From contig NZ_JAUSQX010000001.1 in the NCBI RefSeq assembly GCF_030811535.1, forward strand, positions 1,116,001 through 1,180,000: a stretch of DNA of 64,000 nucleotides, written 5' to 3'. How positions within the stretch are numbered: position 1 is the stretch's first letter; each line of letters begins with the position of its first letter. The position numbers and the translations under genes are program-made. The DNA is from Trueperella bonasi. Lineage in GTDB: Bacteria > Actinomycetota > Actinomycetes > Actinomycetales > Actinomycetaceae. The notes beneath the pieces were generated by a model. The model was not told the origin of the DNA and made no database searches. It saw nothing but the letters and a program-made list of their open reading frames with translations. This document shows, piece by piece, positions 25,558 through 34,889 of the stretch.

Positions 25558-27009
25558 TTATCCATCGGCGTTGGTCAGCAGTGCCACGTGGCCGAATGTT
25601 TGAGCTTCCCATGCTCCGCCCCACCGCGCCTCAGCGTAGGCAACCTTGGTGTCCGCGGGCTCATCGAGCTCCACTATCCACGCGTCCGGCACGACTGTGC
25701 CCATTGATCCGGTCCAGTACGTTTCGTAATGCGGTGCCAGATAGGCAAGGTGCGTCACGTCAGATGCGACGGCGGCGTCTGCGCCGGCCTCCAGATCCGC
25801 CAATTCTTCGAGCGCGGCATGCGAACCTTGCGGGTCCCAAACGTAATAGCCGTGCCACACATGTTTAAGCGGTCCGCTGCCAACCATCGCGAGCGCCGAG
25901 GCTAGAGCGACGACGCCCGCTGCTAGCGCTAACCGCCCGGTCGTGCTCTGGTAGTTCACCGGATCATCGCTTTCTGCTGAGTCAGCGCGGTCAGCCTTCC
26001 ACCGCGCAAAACCGTCAACAGCCGCCACCGCCACGATCGGCATTAATACGGCAGAGTAGTGCCATGTCCATCCCCAGTAATATTCCACGTTGCCAATAAA
26101 CCGCCACGCGAGAGTCGGCACCACCAGGAACATGAGCTGAGATCGCAGTGCGATAACCCCACCCAGCGCAATGAGCAGCCCCACCGTGATCCACTTTTCG
26201 GTGGGCGTCACGAAGTTCAGTAACTGGCTGCCGAGGCTCACGTCTTCCACACGGTTCGTATAATCCCATTGCCCGGCAGTATTGAAGGCCGGCAGAATAA
26301 CAAAAATACTCAGCACAAACCAAGCAATTCCCCAAAGCCCGGCGGCAATCCACGGCCCGCGCCCGCGCCCCTTCTGCCACGCATCCCACAGCCCAACGGC
26401 GCCAAACGCGGCCACGGTCAGGCCCAAATCTTCCTTGACGAAAACCAGCGCACCAACCGCAATGATCGCGGGCCACACCCGGTCAGTCACGTAAAATACA
26501 AGGCCATACGCCAGCAGTGGCACGGCAAACGCTATCTCGTGAAACTGCACTGCCACAGCATGAGCAAGGCCCCAACTCAGCGCATATGCCACCGCGACGA
26601 ACGTTCCAGCCTGGCCCATACGATCGCGCGCCAGCCACGTAATCGGAACCACCGACACCGCGAACAGCGCATTTTACGCAACCATCAAGGTCAGCCCCGA
26701 CGGGAAAAGCGCATATAGCGGCGTGAGAAGAACCAGAATGGGATGGAAGTGATCGCCCCATAGGTTGTAGCCCGGCCCCTTGATCTGCACGATCGGCTCC
26801 GAAAGCGTGCGATACCGCTCAAGCAGCTGGGTAAAAATTCCCAAATCCCAGCTTGGAGCCGCAAAATTTCGCCATTGCCACACTGAAAACGCGGTGTAAC
26901 CGGCAAACATGACGCCCGCGAGCACCCACCCCAGACGATCGGAGTGAACCTCGCGGATGATCGACGCCCGCCGGACCACCGGCGCTCGCGAATCTTTACG
27001 CTCCGCCAT
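25558..27009 (-). pseudogene. DUF2079 membrane protein gene interrupted by an in-frame TAA
   Basis: The two parts, 27009-26674 and 26673-25558, are in the same frame and together would encode about 483 residues of a DUF2079 membrane protein (multi-helix, resembling glycosyltransferase-type membrane proteins). The first part has the family start WDLGIFTQ and HFHPILVLLTPLYALFPSG. It then stops at TAA (26676-26674) in ...LTLMVA-stop-NALFAVSVVP. The downstream part continues the family pattern without loss of codon bias. A single C-to-T change of CAA (Gln) would explain the stop. The ATG abuts the stop of the upstream membrane-protein gene. It may be a recent pseudogene, a sequencing error, or a truncated protein with an internal GTG restart at 26658. 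Confidence 0.75.
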
Positions 27010-29703
27010 TTAAACGACGTTTCGTTTCTGTGCGATCTGCAGCGCAACCCAGCCCAGCGGCACACGCCCCCAGAACGTGAAAAGCCGGTACACAATCGCA
27101 GTGGAAAATGCGACCGACGACGGAATGCCCGCAATCACCAAGCCGCCGGTGAGCGCAGCCTCCACCGGGCCAATACCACCTGGCGAGGGCACAACCGAAC
27201 CAACCGAGTTTGAAAGCAGATACGTGATCGCCAAGGTGATAAGCGGTAGTTCATAACCAAAAGCCCGCAAACTCATCCCGAAGGTGCCAATGAACGCAAT
27301 CGACTGGAATATGGCACCGCCAGCACCGAGAGCAATGCGCGATGGGTTGGTCGCCAACCATACCAGCCGTGGCCAAATCTGCTGCAGAGTCGGGCGGATG
27401 CGCGCGAGAAGCCACTGACGCGCAGGTCTAATAACTACAATCGCACCAACGATAAGGGCGATTACTCCGATTGCGATCATCACGGATCCGGACGGCAACG
27501 ATAAACTGCCAAGATCGCCGGTGAAAAGCGAAAGAATGATCAGCAAGATCACCGTCACGAGGAATTGACCGATCTGAGTGATCGAAACTGTGGCAACGGC
27601 CGGGACAGTGGCAACTCCCTGCTTTTGGAGGAAGCGTAGATTGAGCGCTGCGGGCCCGATCCCGGCGGGCGCAACCAGGGTAACAACCGAGGCGGCAACC
27701 TGCACGAGCAACGTCTGTCCGAACGGTACATCTTCCTGGGCGTATGCCTTGAGCGCGATTGCCGCTCCCACGTAGGTTCCCAGGCCGGTGAGGAATGCCG
27801 CCACCATCCACCACGGATTCGCGCCGGTAATAGCTTCTTTGAGGTCTTCGAAATTTAGCGAACCGAGAAGCACTGCGATGGCGACAACACCGATAATGAC
27901 GGTCACGATCGTTTTGACAGAGAAGCGTGTGAATTCAACTGCTGGAAGTGTGGTTGTATCCGGTACGTCTTCTGCGAGCGCGTCGCGCAATGCCTGCAGT
28001 TCCTTCTTCGAGAAGAAATCGCGAGTTGGCCGTGGCAGGATCGTTTTTTGGAGGAAGGGCGCCACCGACGCCACGATTGGCCCGGGAAGTGCACGCCGAA
28101 GCGAAGCTACGGCCCGTTCGATGCCGACGGCGCCGGCCAGCATCGCCACTGTCTGTGCGATATCCACCTGCCGCGAAGCGTCCGTTGAGAGAACCGAACC
28201 ATTGTGCCATGATGTGATTTGCAGTCCGTCCGGGTGTTTTTTCACGTATTTTGCCTGCATGTGCCCGTGGGACATTCCGGAGCGATGGGCGCGTTGAAGT
28301 TGGTGCCACAGGCTGTCCAGATCGGCATCGGAGATATCTTCGCTAAGCACGTCTTCCAAAAGTGGGGCTTGATCGGCATGGTCCACAATCACAATGGACG
28401 ATTCGAATCTGGCCAAAGAGACGAATTTAGTGGCGCCTAGGCCGAGCTGTTCGGCACGCATCGCCAGCAGTGCCATGTGCTCGGCTGTGGCTTCGATTGT
28501 TGAGCGAGTTTGCCGGATCGTGGTGCGCAGTGTGAGGCGCGCCCACAGGTCATCGAGGACTGACATGATTTGGCGGTCAGCGTCGAGAAGCTTGAGATGG
28601 TAGGCCTTTCCATCCACATCGGTAGCGATGTAATTGCGGGAAATAAGTGATGAGCAGGTGGCGGGGTAGCGTTCGACCATGTCCTTGCGAAATGTTTCCG
28701 CGTCGAGCCCGTTAATTTCGGTCGCCTCGTCGGAGGATGCCATGGACTCAATTTCGTGGATGAGGTTTTGAGCTTCGGTAGCATGGTCGTCGCTAGGTGG
28801 GGTGGTGGCCAGTATTTGGCGGATGTGATCGAGCCCGGCCATATTGGTGTGGCCGATGGGCGCTGTCGAGGCGATATCGTAGGCATACAGAGGATCGTCG
28901 GCGGTGAGGTCGTCGATGCGTACGACGGTGGCGACGTCGATTCCGGCTCTGCGAATCATCGCGATGAGCTGGGGGCCGGTTGTGCGCTCGGGTTCTCCGC
29001 CAATCGCGTAGCGTGTCAGCAGGCCAGAGATGACCCCGACGAGCACTGTCAGTAGCGCTGCCGTGAGGGTTTGATTTCCCTGCAGCACCGAAAGTAAGAG
29101 GACGACGGCCAGTAGCCACCAACCGGTACGGGTCAGGCTCGAACCCTTAGATGATCCGGAAACTGCAAGCAGCGCCGAAACGAGTGCCACGTAGGGTACG
29201 AGCGCGATATGGGATTGCTGTTCGACGGCGTCCGAGAGCTGGTCCACCAGGGGCGATCTTGGCCACCAATGGTCGCCGGCCCAGAGGACTAAGTTTGTGA
29301 GCGCAACCGAGAGTATTGCGGCCACGCCGGCTGTGGCAAGTGTGCGCCATCGGCGCCGCACGATCATTTCGATGACGATCGCGAGCGGGAGGAAGAAGGA
29401 GAGAATACCTTCGAGTGCGTTGATTGGTAACGCGAGGACTGTTTCGAGAACGCCTCCGGTTGCTCGGCGAACATCAGCAGCCACGGCAATTGTGGTAGTG
29501 CGGCCGTAGACAGCTACAAGTCCGACGAGCGCTGCGCCGATAAAGGCTAAGATGACGCCGAACAGATCTGCAGGATTCCGGGCCCATCGCTGTGGGGAGT
29601 CGATGAGGAGCACGTCACGGCGAGGTTTGCGGATGCGCACACCTTGAGAGCCGCTCGCTGTGTGTTTGCTGGGCGGCCTGGAGTCGGGCGAGTGCGTGCT
29701 CAC
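27010..29703 (-). CDS. MprF-like (LPG_synthase_TM / UPF0104) membrane protein with embedded kinase-like domain
   Basis: 897 residues in three parts. Residues 45-235: six or so membrane helices. Residues 245-545: a cytoplasmic domain with weak resemblance to the protein-kinase/AarF fold; the catalytic-loop position reads HGHMQAKYV (479-487) instead of the usual HGDxxxxNV, and the metal-binding DFG/DWE position reads ITSWHNG, so it looks catalytically dead. Residues 590-890: the conserved eight-helix domain shared with the flippase part of MprF, with PAGIGPAALNLRFLQ and VPSPGGIGPVEAAL. The lysyl-transferase domain of true MprF is missing. A role in lipid or glycan flipping is inferred only. The downstream DUF2079 gene is directly coupled. 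Confidence 0.8.
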   Translation of the reverse strand: MSTHSPDSRPPSKHTASGSQGVRIRKPRRDVLLIDSPQRWARNPADLFGVILAFIGAALVGLVAVYGRTTTIAVAADVRRATGGVLETVLALPINALEGILSFFLPLAIVIEMIVRRRWRTLATAGVAAILSVALTNLVLWAGDHWWPRSPLVDQLSDAVEQQSHIALVPYVALVSALLAVSGSSKGSSLTRTGWWLLAVVLLLSVLQGNQTLTAALLTVLVGVISGLLTRYAIGGEPERTTGPQLIAMIRRAGIDVATVVRIDDLTADDPLYAYDIASTAPIGHTNMAGLDHIRQILATTPPSDDHATEAQNLIHEIESMASSDEATEINGLDAETFRKDMVERYPATCSSLISRNYIATDVDGKAYHLKLLDADRQIMSVLDDLWARLTLRTTIRQTRSTIEATAEHMALLAMRAEQLGLGATKFVSLARFESSIVIVDHADQAPLLEDVLSEDISDADLDSLWHQLQRAHRSGMSHGHMQAKYVKKHPDGLQITSWHNGSVLSTDASRQVDIAQTVAMLAGAVGIERAVASLRRALPGPIVASVAPFLQKTILPRPTRDFFSKKELQALRDALAEDVPDTTTLPAVEFTRFSVKTIVTVIIGVVAIAVLLGSLNFEDLKEAITGANPWWMVAAFLTGLGTYVGAAIALKAYAQEDVPFGQTLLVQVAASVVTLVAPAGIGPAALNLRFLQKQGVATVPAVATVSITQIGQFLVTVILLIILSLFTGDLGSLSLPSGSVMIAIGVIALIVGAIVVIRPARQWLLARIRPTLQQIWPRLVWLATNPSRIALGAGGAIFQSIAFIGTFGMSLRAFGYELPLITLAITYLLSNSVGSVVPSPGGIGPVEAALTGGLVIAGIPSSVAFSTAIVYRLFTFWGRVPLGWVALQIAQKRNVV

Positions 29704-29767
29704 ACGATGATCCTAACGAAAACACGGGTTATCTAGGCAATACCTCGGGGTGAGGAAGCCCATGCAC

Positions 29768-32050
29768 CTAGGCCCCGCGTAGGCGAAGTGAGTTGAGCAC
29801 GACGATCACCGACGAGCTGGCCATCGCTAGCGCCGCGATTCCGGGAACGATCACGCCAAACATCGCGAGCGGAATCGCAATGAGGTTATACGCGAAGGCC
29901 CACAGGAGGTTTTCTTTGATGATTCGCAGGGTTTTTTCAGAGACGCGCAGCGAGGCTGGGATGGTGCGAATATCGGAGTTGACGATTGTGATGTCGGCCG
30001 CGGCTTTCGCGACGTCGGTGCCTGATCCCATCGCGATGGACAGGTCTGCGCCTGCAAGCGCTGCCGCGTCGTTGACCCCATCGCCAACCATGGCAACGGA
30101 CTTTCCGGCCTCCTTCAACTCGCTTAAAATTTCCACTTTTCCTTCTGGTAGTACCCCGGCGTGAACTTCGGTGATGTCCAGTTCGCGGGCTACTGCTCGG
30201 GCTGCTCCCGCGTTATCACCGGTGAGAAGGATGGGCGTGAGGCCGCGGCCGCGAAACATATCGATCGTTTCGCGAGCTTCGGGTCTGATCGAGTCGCGAA
30301 TCGCTAGCACGCCGGCAGCCTGACGATCTATGGTGACGGCGACGGCCGTCGCACCCGAATGAGCAAAGGCCTTCGCGCGCTCGCGAAGCGGTTCGACGTC
30401 GTGGCCTTCGGCATCCAACCAATTGAATTTGCCAACTGCCACCGATTGCCGCCCAATGCGCCCAACCACCCCGTTGCCCGCCAGGTTTTCAAATCCGGTT
30501 ACTTCGGGAAGCTGGACGCCGAGCTCTTTGGCGTGCGCCGTGATTGCCTTAGCCACGGGATGCTCGGAGAAAGATTCGACACCGGCCGCGATGGCGACAA
30601 GCTCATCGTCGCTCAAATCTCCCGCTGCTTCGACCTCGCTGACAGTCATGACGCCCGTCGTTAACGTGCCGGTCTTGTCGAGCAATATCGTGTCTACTTG
30701 GTGGGCGCTCTCCAAAACTTCGGGGCCGCGAATAAGTGCGCCTAGCCGAGAAAGCCTGCCGGAGCCAACCAGCAGTGCCACCGGTGTGGCAAGGCCGAGC
30801 GCGCACGGGCATGCCACCACGAGCACGGTAATCGCGGAGGCAAGCGCCATTTCAAGCGGGTTTCCAATCGTGATCCGGATGCCGAACGTTGCGAGCGCAA
30901 TCACGATTACGGCTGGAACGAACACCGCCGAAATGCGATCCACAATCCGCTGTACGGGAGCTTTGCCGGTCTGGGCTTCGGTTAATAGCCGGCCCATCTG
31001 AGCGAGCGTCGTTTCTTCGCCAATGCGCGTGGCTCGAACTTCGATTGAGCCCTGGTTGTTGATAGTCGCGCCCGTAACCGGTGAATCTGGCCCGACGTCG
31101 ATGGGTACGGATTCGCCGGTGACAAGCGAAGCGTCGATCGAAGAATTTCCCGCGAGGACGACGCCGTCGGTGGCCACCGTCTCCCCTGGTCTGACGCGGA
31201 AGACATCGCCAACTTGAAGTTCAGAAACGGGAATGGTCGCATACACCTCTGTACCATCCGCGCGCCGCAGCAAGAAGGCCTGATCGGCGCCAAGATCGAG
31301 GAGCGCGCGCAGGGCATCGCCCGCGGAACGGCGCGATTTCGCTTCGAGCCACCTGCCGATCAGCAAGAAGGTGACGATCATAGCGGCCGATTCAAAATAC
31401 AGGTGCGGATGGGCGTTATCGGCAAGACCGTGGATGCCGGTCATGCGCATCGTGTAGCCGATATGGCCAGCCCCACCAAACAGTAGCGCCCACAGCGACC
31501 AGCCCATCGAAGCCACGATACCCAGCGAGACGAGCGTGTCCATCGTCGATGAACCGAAACGTGCGGCACGGAACGCGGCCCTGTGGAAGGGCCAACCGCA
31601 CCAGAAGGCAACCGGCAAGCTGAGTGCGCCGATCAACCACTGCCAGCCCGGAAACTGTAATGCGGGGAACATTGATAGGGCGATCACTGGCACGGACAGC
31701 ACGGCCGAGACCACGAAACGGCGCCACAGATCATCCACGCGAGCTTTCGCAGCTGCTTCCGTGGCCGCTTCAACAGCCGCCGGATCGGCCCCGCCAGATG
31801 ACACGCGGCCGCCGTCGTCGTCGATGTCAACGCGGCGAATGAGCGTGGCGTCGTAACCGGCCTTGGTAACGACCTCGACCAGATCATCACCGGTGAGATC
31901 CGCGGAGTCGAGGTGGACGTGCGCGCGCTCGGTGGCCAGGTTCACCACGGCGGTAACGCCGGGAACCTTGTTCAACTTTTTCTCCACCCGTGCAACGCAG
32001 GCGGCGCACGTCATACCTTGGACGGCGAGGTCGATCTCCGCTCGGCCCAT
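29768..32050 (-). CDS. copA: Copper-exporting P1B-type ATPase
   Basis: 760 residues. Pumps Cu(I) out of the cytoplasm using ATP. One N-terminal metal-binding domain (MTCAACVARV, Cys15 and Cys18), a TGES actuator motif (311-314), the CPC membrane metal site (414-416) that marks P1B-1 copper pumps, the phosphorylated Asp458 in DKTGTLT, and HP plus GDGVNDAAAL of the nucleotide and hinge regions. It starts 3 bases after the stop of a copper-chaperone gene, giving a copZ-copA pair. No CsoR or CueR gene is adjacent, so regulation is not visible here. Confidence 0.93.
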   Translation of the reverse strand: MGRAEIDLAVQGMTCAACVARVEKKLNKVPGVTAVVNLATERAHVHLDSADLTGDDLVEVVTKAGYDATLIRRVDIDDDGGRVSSGGADPAAVEAATEAAAKARVDDLWRRFVVSAVLSVPVIALSMFPALQFPGWQWLIGALSLPVAFWCGWPFHRAAFRAARFGSSTMDTLVSLGIVASMGWSLWALLFGGAGHIGYTMRMTGIHGLADNAHPHLYFESAAMIVTFLLIGRWLEAKSRRSAGDALRALLDLGADQAFLLRRADGTEVYATIPVSELQVGDVFRVRPGETVATDGVVLAGNSSIDASLVTGESVPIDVGPDSPVTGATINNQGSIEVRATRIGEETTLAQMGRLLTEAQTGKAPVQRIVDRISAVFVPAVIVIALATFGIRITIGNPLEMALASAITVLVVACPCALGLATPVALLVGSGRLSRLGALIRGPEVLESAHQVDTILLDKTGTLTTGVMTVSEVEAAGDLSDDELVAIAAGVESFSEHPVAKAITAHAKELGVQLPEVTGFENLAGNGVVGRIGRQSVAVGKFNWLDAEGHDVEPLRERAKAFAHSGATAVAVTIDRQAAGVLAIRDSIRPEARETIDMFRGRGLTPILLTGDNAGAARAVARELDITEVHAGVLPEGKVEILSELKEAGKSVAMVGDGVNDAAALAGADLSIAMGSGTDVAKAAADITIVNSDIRTIPASLRVSEKTLRIIKENLLWAFAYNLIAIPLAMFGVIVPGIAALAMASSSVIVVLNSLRLRGA

Positions 32051-32053
32051 GGC

Positions 32054-32290
32054 TTATCGCACGATATCGACGATGTGGTATTCGCCAGCTTCGTCAACCG
32101 CTTCACGCAGCTGCTCGTCAGTGACCTCACCATCGGTAACCACCTGCACTTCGGAAGTGCCGGACGTGTTTAAAGTGATAAGGACATCTGCGACGCCGTC
32201 AAGCTCAGTAAGTTCTTCACTGACGTGTGCCACGCAGTTGTCGCAGGTCATGCCATCGATTCGAAGTTGGATATGTGCCATGTTTTCCAC
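32054..32290 (-). CDS. copZ: Copper chaperone, heavy-metal-associated domain protein
   Basis: 78 residues, a single HMA ferredoxin-like domain. The metal site is MTCDNC near residue 15. It hands Cu(I) to the CopA pump encoded 3 bases downstream. ATG is preceded by GAAAGGTGGAAAAC. The last 15 residues are a little longer than in minimal chaperones and acidic. Assignment to CopZ relies on size, motif and position. Confidence 0.88.
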   Translation of the reverse strand: MENMAHIQLRIDGMTCDNCVAHVSEELTELDGVADVLITLNTSGTSEVQVVTDGEVTDEQLREAVDEAGEYHIVDIVR

Positions 32291-32323
32291 CTTTCTTTCG
32301 TGCCCGCAGTGCGGGTGATAGTA

Positions 32324-33793
32324 CTACGCTTCTTCATTGGTTAGATCGTTAATCCAATGGATATTAGCCGTGAGGTCTTGCGGATAGGGGGTCAACGAAG
32401 GAGTTTGCTCCTGCTGTTCGGGCGGGTCGTGGGAGACTCGATCCAACAGCCAATCGGGCATCGTGGTACCCGTGCGTGGGAAGGCGGCGACTTCGTGATG
32501 CCATTCCTCGGGCTCTACGAGATCCGCCCACGGGGGCTCTTGAGAACCGTTGAGATTGAGCGTTCCCTTGCCATTGTTCTCCAGCCGCAAAACCGCTACC
32601 ACGAATGGTTCCTCGCCGGCTAGCGCGCGGTCTTGTTTGAGCCGGCGCATGTGGTGAATGATTGCCGTCGGAATGACTCGCAGTGCGGCAAGCTTGTTTT
32701 CCGCTAGCTTGGCAAAGCCCTCGTAAATTGCGGACGTTCCGATAATTTGCGTCCGTAACGTTACTTCCTGCCAACCCGGAGGTGCTGTTTTAGCGATGAG
32801 TGCGAAGGTTTCGCGAAGCAGCGAATTCGGGTCTGAAAAATCCACCGGTTTTAACGGACGCGTGGCTACCGCCGGACGGCTTGCCACGTCCCATACGGTG
32901 GGTTTTGCTTCTTTGCGGCTTTGATCGGTGATGTGTGTGGAGTCGACGAGCGCGGTGTACGTTGCGCCCGACCAGCGGTGGAATTTTGCACGATTAAGAT
33001 AGAGCGCGTCAGTTAGCGTCGATGCGACTTGAAATAGGATCTTGTTATCTTTGCGAACCGATCGCACGATTCGCACGGGTATTCCCGATACGTGACCGGT
33101 TACGACATCTGTGAAAATGTCAGCTGTTTCATCAACCTCGATACGTTTTGCCCACATGCCCGATTCCACCTGCTCGAAACCGTCCTCCCCTTTGGGCTTA
33201 ACGGGGGAGACCATGGTGACGGACGCCGGTTTGCCGTTCTCGCCCAGCTCCACATTACACGGAATCGAGCCCCAGCTGCGGCGAATGAGCGGGCCAAGGT
33301 AGGGGGTGGGGATCCCCGCCTTAAACGTTCCGGACTCGGCGTTTTCCCAACCAAATGCCAGCCCGTGGTAGGTGCCGCGATGTTCGGGTTCGGGTTGGCC
33401 GGGATAGAAGCGCCACAGGGTGGATCCGGCGGTGATCCGGCACGGGTCAAGTAAGAGTAGCTCGGTTTCCACCCCTCCTCCGCGGGCGACTCCCGAGCCG
33501 TCATAGTTGCCACATTCGATAACGCCACCCTGAATCGCCTGCGGATGCAATGGGCCAACAGCAAGCCGGTCCGTCGTAAAGGGATCAGCCGGCACGTGGA
33601 TAATATCTATCGGCTTATCGTCGGCAAACGGCGAATCTGGAAAACGCAGACACAGTAGATCGATGAGGTCCCCAACTTCGGCGACCGATGCGGCAGCCGC
33701 AGCATCAACCGCAAATCCGGAGACGACGTCGTACCCCGTTTCTAACAGTGCGCGCGCCTGTGGCTCGGAAACTGCAAGCATAAAAGTAACCAT
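32324..33793 (-). CDS. Unknown 489-residue protein upstream of copZ-copA
   Basis: I do not recognise this family. It is soluble, without signal peptide or membrane helices, with balanced composition and good codon use. Possible halves: an N-terminal region of about 270 residues rich in beta-structure with repeated glycine turns, and a C-terminal region of about 200 residues beginning near RPAVATRPLKPVDF. The segment LLCLRFPDSPFADDKPIDIIHVPADPF near residue 50 may be a surface motif. Start ATG is preceded by AAGGAG. It is 33 bases upstream of the chaperone gene on the same strand, so co-transcription with the copper genes is possible; no metal-binding motif is visible. Confidence 0.7.
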   Translation of the reverse strand: MVTFMLAVSEPQARALLETGYDVVSGFAVDAAAAASVAEVGDLIDLLCLRFPDSPFADDKPIDIIHVPADPFTTDRLAVGPLHPQAIQGGVIECGNYDGSGVARGGGVETELLLLDPCRITAGSTLWRFYPGQPEPEHRGTYHGLAFGWENAESGTFKAGIPTPYLGPLIRRSWGSIPCNVELGENGKPASVTMVSPVKPKGEDGFEQVESGMWAKRIEVDETADIFTDVVTGHVSGIPVRIVRSVRKDNKILFQVASTLTDALYLNRAKFHRWSGATYTALVDSTHITDQSRKEAKPTVWDVASRPAVATRPLKPVDFSDPNSLLRETFALIAKTAPPGWQEVTLRTQIIGTSAIYEGFAKLAENKLAALRVIPTAIIHHMRRLKQDRALAGEEPFVVAVLRLENNGKGTLNLNGSQEPPWADLVEPEEWHHEVAAFPRTGTTMPDWLLDRVSHDPPEQQEQTPSLTPYPQDLTANIHWINDLTNEEA

Positions 33794-33920
33794 GTGACTC
33801 CTTGACCCTTACACCTACTCTAGTGGTAGCGACGATGAGGGCACACCGCTGCCAGAGCGGTCACGCTGCTATGTGGTTAAAAGATCTGCTCAAACCACAA
33901 AAGTGGACTACCCTTGTGAC

Positions 33921-34889
33921 ATGCGTCTCGGAGTTTTAGATATTGGTTCGAATACTGTTCACCTCATCGTTGTGGATGCCTATGCGCGGGCCAGGCCCGA
34001 TCCGTTTGCGGACGAACGATCCGTGGTGCGGCTCATGCAATACCTTGAAGATGACGGTTCGATCAACGATGAAGGTATTCGCGCGCTTGAAGATGCAACC
34101 CGCAAAGCGGCAGCTTTTTCCCGCAAACACAATGTGGAGGCAATGATCGGCATCGTCACTTCCGCAATCCGGGAGGCCACAAATGGACCCCACGTGCTGG
34201 AACGGCTAGAGAAGATTGCAGGAGCGAAATTCGGAGTGCTCAGCGGTGCTGAGGAAGCCGAGCTGACCTACTTCGCGGCTCGGCGCTGGCACGGTTGGGC
34301 GGCCGGCCGCATTATGGTGCTCGATATCGGCGGAGGCTCGTTTGAGGTGTCGCTCGGTATCGACGAGGAACCAGAATTTGTGGCTTCCGTGCCGCTTGGG
34401 GCCGGGCGGCTGACGAAGGATTTCCTCAAGCATGATCCACCTCGGGCTTCTGAGCTTGTGATGTTACGGCGCGAGATCGAAAAGGAACTTGAGCCGTTAG
34501 CGGCTGCGCTAGACGATCTTCCCACACCTGATCACGTGGTAGCGACATCGAAGACCTTCCGTTCGCTGGCTCGGCTTGCCGGAAACAGGATCAGCGTGGT
34601 GGGGCCGGAGGAACGGCGCCGGATGAGCAGATCGGATTTGGGTGACTGGGTGGACCGGATTGCACGTATTCCGGCTGCGGCACGAGTGGAACTTCCCGGC
34701 ATCACGCCAGAGCGTACGTACCAGATCGTTGCGGGCGCCGAGGTTGCCCATCGGGCGATGAAACTGTTCAAGGTGAAACGTTTAGAAATCTGCCCGTGGG
34801 CGCTACGCGAAGGCGTGCTCCTTGAGCGCATCGACCAATTTGAGGTGATCCCGCGCGAATCCGGCCTCGACCTATCCGATCTCGGCTAG
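33921..34889 (+). CDS. ppx: Ppx/GppA family exopolyphosphatase
   Basis: About 322 residues, the short actinobacterial form. Hydrolyses terminal phosphates from polyphosphate and/or the pentaphosphate alarmone pppGpp. The ASKHA ATPase-like fold shows GVLDIGSNTVHL (phosphate 1 motif), GIVTSAIREATNG, LSGAEEAELTYFAARR with catalytic Glu, and the second phosphate motif VLDIGGGSFEVSLG. Start ATG 33921 gives the family's normal N-terminus with no evident ribosome-binding site, perhaps a leaderless transcript; the upstream alternative at 33873 adds unrelated residues. The 3' end overlaps purB by 18 bases on the opposite strand. Confidence 0.88.
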   Translation: MRLGVLDIGSNTVHLIVVDAYARARPDPFADERSVVRLMQYLEDDGSINDEGIRALEDATRKAAAFSRKHNVEAMIGIVTSAIREATNGPHVLERLEKIAGAKFGVLSGAEEAELTYFAARRWHGWAAGRIMVLDIGGGSFEVSLGIDEEPEFVASVPLGAGRLTKDFLKHDPPRASELVMLRREIEKELEPLAAALDDLPTPDHVVATSKTFRSLARLAGNRISVVGPEERRRMSRSDLGDWVDRIARIPAAARVELPGITPERTYQIVAGAEVAHRAMKLFKVKRLEICPWALREGVLLERIDQFEVIPRESGLDLSDLG

